Shown here in pieces: positions 1 to 10,348 of a DNA stretch of 64,000 nt. A program made the position numbers and the translations under genes. Below the pieces are notes generated by a model. It was not told the DNA's origin, made no database searches, and saw only the letters and a list, made by a program, of their open reading frames with translations. Each line of letters begins with the position of its first letter. The first letter of the stretch is position 1. The stretch is from Dioszegia crocea. Taxonomy: Eukaryota; Basidiomycota; Tremellomycetes; Tremellales; Bulleribasidiaceae. The stretch is taken from contig BCKK01000004.1 in assembly GCA_001600615.1 (NCBI GenBank), forward strand, positions 1,571,369 to 1,635,368, read 5' to 3'.

Positions 1-486
1 AGGCTCGGCTGTGTCGAGTGTGAGAAATTGGATTGTGGAATGTGGGCTGTGTAACGACCTTGAACGACGGGACGAAGACTGTGAGACGATGTTCAAACGC
101 TGTGAATTACGATAACGAGGGGGAACGCTGGACGTTGGTCGATGACCAGGTTATGGCGGTAGCCTGTTGGTGTTTTGGAACCAACATCATATTTGGTAGT
201 ATCCTGTCTAGCAGTTCTTGGTGCTCTGTAGGTCAAGATGCACCATGTTGAACAATGTAACACAGCGAAGACTCTCTCAACAAAGCAGAGTCTTCGCTGT
301 CTTTCTGCACCCTCCAGGTCTACAAACGCTCACTAGGCCACATATTGCCTACACAAGCCAAAGAACCAAGATGCATCTATTACACAAATCGACATGACCC
401 CAACACCCAATCCGCCCAACCCTCCCTCTTATCATCTCCCACCTTCCAAACCTGAATTCCCAAAACAACACGCCCAGCAACCATTT
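1..486. other. Gene-free left edge, downstream of ADE5,7
   Basis: No reading frame here has protein-like composition or similarity that I recognise. The stretch lies past the ADE5,7 stop and probably holds its 3' UTR. Its one clear structure is a 14-bp inverted repeat at 262-300, listed separately. A gene entering from the left edge cannot be excluded. Confidence 0.5.
262..300. repeat. Perfect 14-bp inverted repeat, 11-nt loop
   Basis: The arms are 262-275 (acagcgaagactct) and 287-300 (agagtcttcgctgt), exact reverse complements around an 11-nt loop at 276-286. It lies about 190 bp past the ADE5,7 stop codon. It could be a transcript 3' hairpin or the remnant of a small inverted-repeat element; the sequence does not decide. 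Confidence 0.8.
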
Positions 487-3111
487 CTACTGTTCCCAAG
501 TCTCCATCCCAACATACTCCACACCCGCCTTATCCGTTACCTTACCCATCACGAACGCACCCCCCTCCCCATTCTCCTTCAAACTCTTCAACGCCGCCTC
601 AGCCTCATTCGCCCCAACAACAATAACCATGCCTACTCCACAATTGAATGTCCTCGCCATCTCCCTCGCCGAGACATTCCCCGTCTTCATGATCCACCTC
701 CACATCTGTGGCAGGTCCCACGTATTGAGATCCAGCTCCACACCCAAACCTGATTTGGTTGTGAATATCCTTGGGATATTCTCCGTGAAGCCGCCTCCGG
801 TAATATGCGACATGCCCTTGAACAATCCTGATTTTATACCGGGTAGGAGTTGTTTAATGTATAATCGAGTAGGGATGAGGAGGTTGTCACCCATGCTTTG
901 CCCGTTGGCCCAGGGGCAGGGAGAGGACAGGTCCAGCCCGGACAAAGTGATGACTTTTCGAATGAGGGAGAAACCGTTCGAGTGAGGTCCGGAACTGGGC
1001 AACCCGATGAGGACGTCACCCGCCATCATATCTGGTCGAGGCAAGATGAGGGATCGTTCGACCGCACCTACTGCGAAACCGGCCAAATCGTAATCGTCCC
1101 CGAGGTACATTCCTGGCATTTCTGCCGTTTCCCCTCCAATCAACGCACAACCCGCCTCGAGACATCCCTCCGCAATACCAGTAATGACTGCCGCGGCGAC
1201 ATCGACGTCGAGTTTCGAGCACGCAAAGTAGTCGAGGAAGTATAAGGGTTCGGCACCTTGTACAATGAGGTCATTGACCGACATGGCAACAAGGTCAATA
1301 CCGACCGTATCGTGTTTCCCATGTTGGAGCGCTACGCGCAATTTGGTTCCAACACCGTCTGTCCCCGAAACGAGGATAGGGTCGGCGTAACCTGCGGCTG
1401 ATAGGTCAAAGGCACCGCCAAACCCGCCAATGACTGAATCGGCACCGGGTCGACGGGTAGCCTTGACGACGGGTTTAATCAGGTCAACGAGGGCGTTTCC
1501 AGCATCGACGGATACACCGGCTGCGGCGTAGGTGAGGGAGATAGGGGGTTGGGGGGTGGAGGATGATGGAGAAGCGACTTCGGCAGATAAGGCCCGGTAG
1601 GCTATATCGCGTCGGAAAGTCTTACCGGCGAAATCGACCTGGTCGACACCGGCATAAGCCTGGTCGACTGCCTGGCGGAGGGTAGGTGCGACGGCGCAGA
1701 CGGCAAGCACTCGACCGCCGTCTGTAACGCCTTGAGAATCCTTGATGGCTGTTCCGGCGTGGAAGACTTCGACGCCTGGATGTTAGCTGTGGTGTAAGGG
1801 TGAGAGTGGAGAGAAGGGCTCACCCTGTGGTAGACTTGGGTTGATGGTCATTGCTACGCCCTTGGGGTATTTACCGGGATAGCCCTCTGAGGCAAGGACG
1901 ACAGAGACGGCATATCCTTGTCGATAGCCTAGTTTGACCGAATCCAATCGGCGCTCGACGCAGGCCTGACTGATCAGCTAAAATCATACTGGGGAGGAAC
2001 ATAACTTACAAGCATCACTTCGGCCAGATCCGTCTCGTCATCCAGTAGCAGCATCAACGCTTGGGTCTCGGGATCTCCAAAGCGGACATTGTACTCTAGG
2101 ACTTTGGGCCCGTCGGCAGTGAGCATGAACCCTGTGAAGAGCATTCCGACGAATGGGTGGCCTGTAGTCTCAGCTTTGTCCAGGGCGACAGTGCAAAAGT
2201 AGCTCACCATCCTGCCTCATGCCCTTCAACGTAGGCTCCAAGGACTCCTTGACGCACCGCTCCATAATCTCAGGCGTGGCAATAGGCGCAGGGGCATACG
2301 CACCCATCCCACCCGTATTAGGTCCAACATCCCCATCTCCAATCCGCTTATGGTCCTGCGCAGCCGGCATGGGTACGATAGTGTACCCATCCGAGAATGC
2401 CAATACGGAGATTTCGGGACCTTCGAGGTATTCCTCAATGACGACTTCATCCCCCGCATCGCCAAACTCTCGGTCGACCATGACGGATTGTAAAGCCTTC
2501 AGGGCTTCTTCATTTGTCGTAGGGATCAAGACACCCTTACCCGCTGCAAGTCCCGAAGCCTTGATGACTACCCGACCTGAGGAGAAGGGGTTGGACTCGA
2601 TGTATGCGGCCGCAGCGTCGTATTCGGATGCAGTAAATGATCGGAATTGAGCGGTAGGGATAGAATGCCGCGCCATGAAGGCTTTGGAAAGTGTTTTGGA
2701 GCCTTCCAATAGGGCCGCAGCGGGTGATGGGCCGAAGACGGGAATACCAGCTGAAGCATTAGCCTAAGTGGGGCCATCCAAAGCAGCGCCAAGCTCACCC
2801 TTTCGGAAAACCTCTTCGCAGCCTTCGACAAGGGGCAGCTCGGGCCCAGGAACGATAAGCGAGACCCCCTTGGCCTGCGCAAATTGCACCACCTCGCCAA
2901 AGCCCTTCGAGCCGCCATATTCTACTTGGACATTCTCCACTTTCCCACCCATCAATGCCGTACCTCCATTTCCGGGAGCCACGAGCACTTTGGCGACTCG
3001 GGATGATTGAGCAAGTTTCCACGCGAGGGCATGTTCACGCCCTCCTGCGCCGAGGAGGAGGATGACGAGGTCGGAGGGGGCAGCTGGGAAGGTGGTTGTT
3101 GAGCTCGCCAT
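487..3111 (-). CDS. ADE5,7: Bifunctional GAR synthetase / AIR synthetase (Ade5,7)
   Basis: Bifunctional cytosolic enzyme of de novo purine synthesis. The N-terminal half is phosphoribosylamine-glycine ligase (ATP-grasp); the C-terminal half is phosphoribosylformylglycinamidine cyclo-ligase. Five exons: 3111-2799, 2750-2208, 2161-2010, 1965-1824 and 1775-487, which join to 812 codons, close to the roughly 800 of yeast Ade5,7. The N-terminus has the dinucleotide-like loop [17 protein letters not shown]. The ATP-grasp part shows [24 protein letters not shown] and the metal-binding VRFGDPETQ. The cyclo-ligase half carries [35 protein letters not shown] and the late [13 protein letters not shown]. 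Both halves look intact. It is divergent from phosphoglucomutase across about 250 bp holding a TGACTC core and a CACGTG box. Confidence 0.96.
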
Positions 3112-3146
3112 GCTGGATGGTTACCCTTGTGCTGTAGGTGTAGCTT

Positions 3147-3152
3147 GAGTCA
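3147..3152 (-). promoter_or_regulatory. TGACTC core near the ADE5,7 start
   Basis: GAGTCA on the + strand reads TGACTC toward ADE5,7, about 36 bp before its ATG. TGACTC is the core bound by Gcn4/Bas1-type factors that control purine genes in budding yeast. A role here is inference from that precedent, and a six-base match is weak evidence. Confidence 0.25.
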
Positions 3153-3221
3153 AGGGGGGTGGACATGATTTGGGCAGGAAAATTAAGTGCCACATTAGGA
3201 GATGATTCGGATGTCCGTGTC

Positions 3222-3227
3222 CACGTG
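3222..3227. promoter_or_regulatory. CACGTG box between ADE5,7 and phosphoglucomutase
   Basis: A palindromic CCACGTGG (3221-3228) sits midway in the short divergent promoter, about 110 bp from the ADE5,7 ATG and 136 bp from the phosphoglucomutase start. CACGTG is the classic bHLH (Cbf1/Pho4-like) site. Its position suits a shared element, but no binding is shown. Confidence 0.35.
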
Positions 3228-3363
3228 GCGTGCTAGTGCGGGAATTGCCGGCGGCCCAATGAAATGAAATGACGATGGGCTCAATTGGGGCCCAACTCAT
3301 TCCGCCCTCTCCACCTTCAACTATACCTCCCTCTTCATACCTCTACCTAGAACATACACCACA

Positions 3364-5498
3364 ATGTGAGCAGCCCCCCGATCAGTCCCGCCCGCCCGCC
3401 CTCCCGCTAATCCTTAGGTCCAAATACGAAGTCAAAACAGTCACCACCAAGCCCCACGCGGGTCAAAAGCCCGGGACATCCGGTCTCCGAAAGAAGGTCA
3501 AGGTGTTCCAGCAAGAGCACTACACCGAGAACTTCATTCAGGCCATCCTGTCCGCCATGCCCGGTGGGACAGAGGGCAAGACCCTAGTCGTCGGTGGAGA
3601 CGGTCGATACTTCTCCCCCGAGGCTGTTCAGATCATCCTCCGTCTGAGCGCGGGTAACGGCATCAAGAAGATCATCCTCGGCAAAGATTCCATCTTGTCC
3701 ACTCCCGCGGTCTCAGCTTTGATCCGCCAGCAGAAGACGGATGGTGGTATCTTGTTGACGGCCAGTCATAATCCCGGTGGACCCGAGAATGACTTTGGGA
3801 TCAAGTTCAACTGTGATAATGGCGGACCGGCCCCGGAGGAGGTTACCAATAGGATCTTTAAGATCTCAGAGGGTATCAAGGAGTACAAGCAGATGGAGCT
3901 GCCTGATGTGAGTTTGCTTCAGCGATTGCGAAAGGGAACGCAGTTGGCGTAGAATGACTTGCTGTAATTGGTCGTCTACCTGAATTCCAACCCCTTCATC
4001 TATGTCTTCCTCACCCAAAGTCAAATTCCACCTCTCACTTCTATCTACCTCGGGTGACCCTATTTGACAACCCATCTCCCCCTCCACCCACACCTACACT
4101 CCTCCCTCTGACCATCCCCTTGTACTCTCTTGGCTCCTCCGTGATACCCGCGCTAATACCCAGCTCGACATCTCCAAAGTCGGCGAATTCACCCACGGCC
4201 CCCTCTCCGTCTCCATTATCGACCCCGTCACCGAGTACATCAAGCTCCTAAAAGAGATCTTCGACTTTGACATGATCAAAGCTTGGCTACACGAGACCAG
4301 CCCCAAACCCACCGTCCTCTTTGACGCGCTCAACGGAGTCACCGGTCCTTACGGTCGTGCCATCTTCGTCGAAGAACTTGGTCTTGACGAGTCGTCAATC
4401 CAGAACTGCGTCCCCAAGCCCGATTTCGGCGGTTCCCACCCCGACCCAAACTTGACATACGCGCACGACCTCGTCGCGCGTGTCGACAAGGAACAAATCT
4501 CGTTTGGTGCCGCATCGGACGGTGATGGTGACCGAAACATGATTTACGGGCACAACGCGTTTGTCAACCCTTCCGACTCGGTTGCCATCATTGCCGATTG
4601 GGCAGAGAGGGCGATTCCTTACTTTAAGAAGGGAGGAGTGAGCGGGTTGGCGAGGTCTATGCCTACTTCAGGCGCTATTGATCTCGTTGCTAAGGCGAAG
4701 GGATTGGAGGTGTTTGAGGTGCCTACCGGATGGAAGTTCTTTGGAAACCTCATGGATGCTGGGCGATTGAGCATCTGCGGAGAGGAGAGTTTCGGGACTG
4801 GAAGTGATCACATTAGGGAGAAGGACGGTCTTTGGGCTGTTGTTGGTGAGTTGACGCGTCTCCGACTGTTGAATTCAGCTCACGCCACAGCCTGGCTCTC
4901 TATCCTCGCTGCTGTCAACAAGGAGAAGCAGGGTCAGGGAATCAACGACGTGCTCCTGCAGCACTGGACCAAATACGGCCGAAACTTCTTCTCCAGGTAA
5001 GTCTACTCTGCACTCACATTGCTCAAAGACACCGCTGACTTGCAGGTACGACTACGAGGAAGTCGAGTCTGCTGGAGCTGAGAAGCTCATGGAGAACCTC
5101 CGTCAAACTTTCGCTGCCAAAGACTTCGTCGGCAAGACCCTCACAGCCACCACCTCCTCTACATCCTTCACCGTCAAAGAGGCCGACGACTTCTCTTACA
5201 CTGACCCCATCGACGGTTCAGTCTCCAAGAACCAGGGGCTGTACATCAAGTTTGAAGATGGTTCCCGTATCATCTTCCGACTTTCCGGCACGGGCTCGAG
5301 CGGCGCGACCGTCCGTCTGTATGTCGAGAAGTACAGTAAAGACCCCAGCGAGTACAGCGCGGATGCGCAAGATGGGCTCAGGCCGTTGATTGAGGTTGCG
5401 CTGGCTACGTCCAAGTTGGAGGAGTTCACTGGGAGGAGCAAGCCTGATGTGATGACTGTGAGTACTGGTTATTGGGGACAGAGCTGATGATGTAGTAA
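3364..5498 (+). CDS. PGM1: Phosphoglucomutase
   Basis: Interconverts glucose-1-phosphate and glucose-6-phosphate in the cytosol, via a phosphoserine. Proposed exons: 3364-3365 (AT), 3418-3907, 4164-4845, 4891-4996, 5046-5457 and the stop codon at 5496-5498. They sum to 564 codons, normal for the family. Motifs in order: [11 protein letters not shown] near the N-terminus, catalytic TASHNPGG (Ser about 117), metal loop DGDGDRN (about 283-289), PTGWKFF, sugar-binding GEESFG (about 371) and [10 protein letters not shown] in the phosphate-binding domain. The start codon appears split by a 52-bp intron (3366-3417). The protein then begins MSKYEVKTV, which suits the family better than the unspliced upstream ATG at 3269. 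The 3' end is read as ...DVMT-stop after a 38-bp intron, matching the usual VIT end; without that intron the frame runs on to 5487. Part of exon 3 is duplicated at 9576-9774. Confidence 0.93.
3366..3417 (+). other. Intron splitting the phosphoglucomutase start codon
   Basis: A 52-bp intron with donor GTGAGC, branch-like GCTAAT and acceptor CTTAG lies between AT (3364-3365) and G (3418). Splicing creates the ATG. Without it, ATG at 3364 is followed at once by TGA. The joined product starts MSKYEVKT and runs straight into the conserved [11 protein letters not shown]. Confidence 0.75.
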
Positions 5499-6629
5499 TT
5501 CGTCGTACCACAATAACGGTTAGAAATACAGGGAGGAAATAGGATTGGAGGGATGGGGGCTTGGAAGAGCAAAACTCAATGCATTGAACGGGTCGGTTTA
5601 GTGAATCATACGCGAGACTGTATAGTGCAGATCCCCGCTAGACCCTTGTCGATGCTGCTAAATCCATGAGCAAAGATCTGCGCCTTGTAAACCCGCTAAA
5701 TTTCAGGGTCATCGACACGTTCCGTTCCTCGTTCCTTGCTTGACAACCCGCAAAACCTTTTACCCCGTCCGTCTCGCCTCGTCTTCCCCTTTGTTGAGAG
5801 CCTTTTGTACCCCAACATCCATAGCTGATAGTCTCTGGAAGACTATCTGTATCATCAGTCACGAACCATCACGACCAACGAATACGCGCACAACCTACCT
5901 CTCACCCGAATTCCCCGAAAAGCTCTCGCTGGCCGAGATCAGAAGCAAGCGGGACGCGAAACTCTGTGTAGAACTCTATATCCCTCCCCTGTTCCCTGTC
6001 CTTTTCGATATTGCCTCACCCTCCGACCCATCCCATCAGCATCCTCCGCTCTGCATATCTCATCGGCATCGACTTTGTCGCGTCAAAGGCACAGACAGGA
6101 ACGTCACGAAACAAACACACGCAGCACCCCTTCACGATACACCCGATCTGTCCCTCATCACCTACAGACCCCTCCTTTCACCTTCTGTCCCTCTGATACC
6201 CCTTACCTATCCCTCCCCACCTCCGGCGCGTCGTCAGAGGCTGTCCCCCACCACACCTTCGACACACTCGCGTCCACAGCCCAAACACACCCCCTCGCAG
6301 GCCCCACTCGTGGAGCTTATCCCCATCCTTGTTCCTTTACGCGTCCGAGCGTTTGACCGCCTCGAAACATCCGAACAACCCTCTCTAGGCTGTTTGGCAC
6401 CACTCAAGCTGTCCTTTGAAGGACCTACACATTCTAGCCTGGATCAGGTATCACCCCCCACGCCCTACTCTTTACGATCTCTCTTACCTGATCTCCTCGG
6501 TATCTTGACCTAACATCTACATCGGATACATCTTTCCACTCGTACGACCGAATAGCGATCACTCAGTCGACTAGGGCCGGACCCTCTGTCGAATCTCCCA
6601 TATTCATCCTCAGCATCTTCAGCCTCAGA
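5499..6629 (+). other. Phosphoglucomutase 3' flank and long pyrimidine-rich OPY2 leader
   Basis: This holds the phosphoglucomutase 3' region and a CT-rich stretch before OPY2. A stop-free frame of 257 codons at 5740-6513 is very rich in Pro, Ser, Thr and His, with no domain or splice support. I read it as promoter and 5' leader composed of pyrimidine tracts, not as a gene. Confidence 0.55.
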
Positions 6630-8673
6630 ATGGCAGATCACTCCTCATCCCACCCCCACATCGGCCGAGGGTTCACTCTCCACCCGCGTCAGTGCGTGTC
6701 GTGCGAGGATGAATCCCCCTCGTGCAATTGTGCCGCAGACGAGAATTGTGTTCTCACTTCGAGGTGAGTCAGCCTATGCCTTGCACCGAAGAGGAGGTAT
6801 CTGACAACGCAGGACCTGCTCTCAATGCCCCACTATCCAATGCAACAAGAAGCCGGGCGCAGGTGGCGGTGGTGTCAACCCGGGTGTCATTGCCGGACCT
6901 GTTGTGGCTATTCTGGTGATTGCCAGTCTGGTCCTCTTCTGGTATCTCAGGCGAAAGAAGGTGCGTGTTCAATAAATACATTCATCTACTGTGCTGACAA
7001 TACAGAGACGCGATCTAGCCCGACTAGAAGAATTGGCAGCCCGAGCTCGTAAAGCCGAAATGGCAGGTTTCCACCTATCGCAGCCCGGCTCCCCTTCACC
7101 CGGCTCAGCACGCTCCCTCCCTTCTGCCCGATCTCAACCCCGCTCATCCCGCCAATCCGGCCTAGGGCAACAAGAACCCCTCAGTGCCAACTCCAAGCGC
7201 CGATCTACACGCTCTCCTTTACCCCCCGCACAGATGAATGCCGAGTACTACGACGAGCACGGTGGACATATCCGCGTGTACGGCGGGAACGGGCATATCA
7301 ATGCCGATCCGAACCATCCTGACAATGGCGGATCGGACCCTTTTTCCGACACAGGAGATAACGGCAGCTTTTCAACCAGGGGAAGCGGAACGACTGGAGC
7401 ATCAACAAACATCATCCCGATTCAGTATATCCCGCCTAGTGGGAGTGAGGGTGATTTGGAAGAGACTGCGAGGGGAGGACGGGCTAGGCCGAAGAGTCAA
7501 GCGGCACGGACGTTGAATGAGGCAAGGGAGAATCTGTTCAAAGGTGGTCCGCCCCAAAGACCAGCCAGGGCCCCGGGTCTGGATCTGCGTTTGAACGGGA
7601 CTACATTGGCGGCGGCGGCGGTGGGAGTGGAGGATGAGTCAGAGGACAGGTCACCAAGTGGTAGTTCAGGTGCTGGGCGGGTGAGAGATAGTTACCTATC
7701 TGGGACCTCTGGCGCTCCATCTTACTCCTCTGGCTATACGACCGACCTTCACACCGACGCCCCCAAAATCTTCACATCCAAACATGTCCAATTAGGCCGA
7801 TTCCAACAGGCCGAAATGGTCTCGTTCGGTAATCAACAACAGCAATATCCTACCAAACCCATCTCTCCTTCTGCCGACTCAACTTCCCCACCATCCAACA
7901 GTCGAACCCTCACGCCTACCGGACGACGATACGATGATCCGAACTCTGCCCTAGAAGAGATGCCCTCCCCGGACCCAAACCATCATCCGGCCCAAACTCC
8001 ATCCCCTACCGACCTCCGATTCTCCATGGGCTCCCTAGCGTACCGCGACAGTATCTCATCTATGGGCACTGAGCGATATCTTGCTCGTCCAGACTCATCA
8101 TTCGGTCCTGCCGTCCGGCCCCCTCGCGCACCCTGGGCAACGGGCGAAAGGGCCAGTGTAATGTCAGGCATGTCTGAAGCAGACTCAGTCTTGGGTTCTT
8201 ACCCCATGATACCACCCAACTCGTCCGAAAGAGGGATACACGGTTCAACTATCGGTTTCCCCCAATCCAGCTCAACTTCTTCCCTCGATCATAATCACTT
8301 TCAACCCCGTCCAGACATTCACTACTCTCCCTCTACCCCGCAAACTACCGTTCCTCCATCCATACCACCACCTTCATATCGCCCCACTCCTAATCCCCGA
8401 CCCCAAACTTCCGGATCTATGGCAGATTCCATCCTTGGCGGTTTCCCCTTCGTACCCCCCAACAACGAGGATTTGGCAGAATTGCCATCAGCTCGGATAC
8501 CAGATACGGCCGGTAAGACGGGAGTGCCCGTCAATCGGACAGCTAGGAATACAGCTATGAGTGGGGTCAGTGAAGGATTGGGCGGGTTTGAGTTTAGGTT
8601 CGAGGATGGGTCAGAAGATGTGCCGCCTGTGCCGTCTTACGATGGTCATGGACAGAGACGCGGGTCGGGTTGA
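6630..8673 (+). CDS. OPY2: Opy2-like single-pass membrane anchor of the HOG/MAPK pathway
   Basis: Opy2 is the plasma-membrane anchor that recruits Ste50 for Sho1-branch HOG and filamentation MAPK signalling. Exons 6630-6763, 6813-6960 and 7006-8673 give 649 codons. Residues about 18-55 form the extracellular Cys-rich motif (CVSCEDESPSCNC, then CVL, TCSQCP and QC), which matches the Opy2 N-terminal family. A Gly-rich linker precedes one membrane helix at about residues 69-90, followed by basic RRKKRR on the presumed cytoplasmic side. The long tail is Ser/Pro-rich and disordered, with many possible phosphorylation sites. There is no cleavable signal peptide, as in yeast Opy2. The leader upstream is long and pyrimidine-rich. 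The Cys motif plus the helix make the family call fairly safe; the Ste50-docking motifs were not checked. Confidence 0.82.
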
Positions 8674-8776
8674 CTTCATGAGTATGTACAATTGTACAAT
8701 GTATAATGTGCCGAACTCCGAGCTGCTCAAATGTTCACCTTGACGATCTACAGGCATCAGCTGCTATATCGGAAAG

Positions 8777-10315
8777 TCACCAGAAGATCTCGCACACACT
8801 GACATGCGAATGACCTTCTCTATCAATTCCGAAACCGCAGTATTCTGGCTCAAAATCGCAAAGCACAGGGGCTACCACGCCCGGGACAGCTCTGCCTGGT
8901 GCTCGCAGGGCGTTTCCAGCCGGCTCTCCATCCATAATAATATCGTTCTCATCCGGTTCGATGGGAAGATACAGCTCGAAATCCGTGTTCACTGACTATC
9001 AATGATCATCCTGTGTATCGAACCTACCGTCAACCAGCACCATGAGCAGATCGACAGAAATAAAAAAAAACTGCTTGGGCAAGTAGCCGTCGGTCCATGC
9101 CAGCCTCGATATCTGTTCCTGGTAATGTCAATGATCTGACGAATCTGCCACCTACGGCATAGTCTCGTGCACTGTCCGGTCGCACCAATGCCCGCGAGAG
9201 GAAACCGCCAATGACCAACACTTCGAATACCCAGCCTGATTCCCCTCCGATGAGAGCACTTGAACCATCAAGCTGCTCGAATACAGTGACATCTCCTCTC
9301 ACGCTGCGTATCTTCGGCGGCGTGCGCCTATACGTCGTGATCTGACGTGAATCAGCCCAGCTTCATCAGGCACATCGGTCCACTAGGACTTACGAGGTGC
9401 ACTCGCTGTATGTGCATACTTTCGTGAAGCATGACAGTCGCGAGATGGAAGATAGCTGCAGCGTAGAATGGGTCATGGGGTCCGAATTGATGTAATGATT
9501 GCCCGGCAGCAGTGACGAGCTAGACTATCAGCTCAATGCCAGGAGATTTGCAGACTTGGAGCGTTCGATCAGAACCCAAAGACCTTCCATCCAGTAGGCA
9601 CCTCAAACACCTCCGATCCCTTCGCCTTGGCAACGAGATCAATAGCGCCTGAAGTAGGCATAGACCTCGCCAACCCGCCCACGCCTCCCTTCTTGAAGTA
9701 AGGGATAGCCTTCTCTGCCCAATCGGCAATGATGGCGACCGAGTCGGAAGGGTTGACAAACGCGCTGTGCCAGTGACGTCGTCTTGATTGCGAGCATATA
9801 CCAGTCGCCAAGAATTCTGAGAGACTCACTCTGACGTTCAGGGTGCACCGTAACGGACCGTCCCTGCTCTGTGCCAAAATCACGGTTGCAGATGCTTCGG
9901 CCGCACCGGGATATCGGGGCGAGATCGCAGCCACGTCCCAGATGACCCTCGTTTCGTCATACCAAGCCCGTAAAAGAGGGATGGTCGAAGAGTTTAGGCA
10001 GACGTCGTCGGTGAAGTCCCACTCCCGCATATCAGCAGCGACCGTCGTAGGTTCGGCGTGTGGCTCGTCCAGAATCGCTGCCGCGATTACCAGTGCCCGT
10101 TCGGTCTGACCGATTCTACGTGCTAATCGTGCTGCGTGCTGTATCGCCCTGATCTGATACTCATCTTTCAGCCTCTCGTAGGCGTGCCGGTCCGTTCGAA
10201 AAGTGGTTTGCTCGGTATAAGGAGCGAATGCGTGGGCTGAGGTCGAGGTTCTGGGTGTCCTTGGCGCCATAGCCGGTCGATTTTGGAGAGTCAATCCTGT
10301 CAGAGCTGATGACAT
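8777..10315 (-). CDS. Putative zinc metallopeptidase-like protein (HExxH ... GExGxxxE)
   Basis: I do not know a named homologue. Exons 10315-9830, 9519-9394, 9341-9041 and 8991-8777 join in phase to 375 codons. Residues 194-198 read HESMH, a zinc-binding HExxH. About 40 residues later comes GESGWVFE (237-244), followed by VLVIGG. HExxH plus a downstream Glu in a GE.G...E..GG context is a gluzincin-like arrangement I associate with uncharacterised fungal proteins. No signal peptide is evident, so a cytosolic protein is likely. The last intron needs a less usual GTGCTG donor (9040), but it restores frame. Upstream ATGs at 10321 and 10348 are alternatives. Intron 1 (9520-9829, 310 bp) is about six times longer than its neighbours because it holds a 199-bp phosphoglucomutase fragment. 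If intron 1 is retained, the protein ends at 9569 and lacks HExxH. Confidence 0.6.
9576..9774 (-). pseudogene. Duplicated phosphoglucomutase fragment inside an intron
   Basis: This 199-bp stretch aligns without gaps to 4546-4744 of the phosphoglucomutase gene in this window. I count about 13 differences by eye, roughly 93% identity. It covers codons about 292-358, from just after the metal loop to PTGWK, all within one exon. Seven changes are synonymous and five change an amino acid. It lies in sense orientation within intron 1 of the metallopeptidase-like gene, and the frame is still open in the phosphoglucomutase phase (ending ...GWKVFGF, stop at 9569). No target-site duplication or poly-A tail is obvious. 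Confidence 0.93.
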
Positions 10316-10348
10316 GCTCATACGTCTTATTCTGAAGATTACGATCAA

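Noticed and set aside
5740..6513. Long + strand open frame of 257 codons before OPY2
   Set aside because: It is a low-complexity Pro/Ser/Thr/His translation of a pyrimidine-rich leader, with no domain or splice support.
9055..9075. Possible frameshift at a poly-A run (9061-9069) in the metallopeptidase-like gene
   Set aside because: An intron from 9040 to 8992 (GTGCTG donor) restores the frame into the last exon without any frameshift.
8777..10315. Reading the 8.8-10.3 kb gene as a fungal-specific transcription factor
   Set aside because: No Zn2Cys6 cluster is present, and the joined exons show HESMH and GESGWVFE, which fit a zinc peptidase better.
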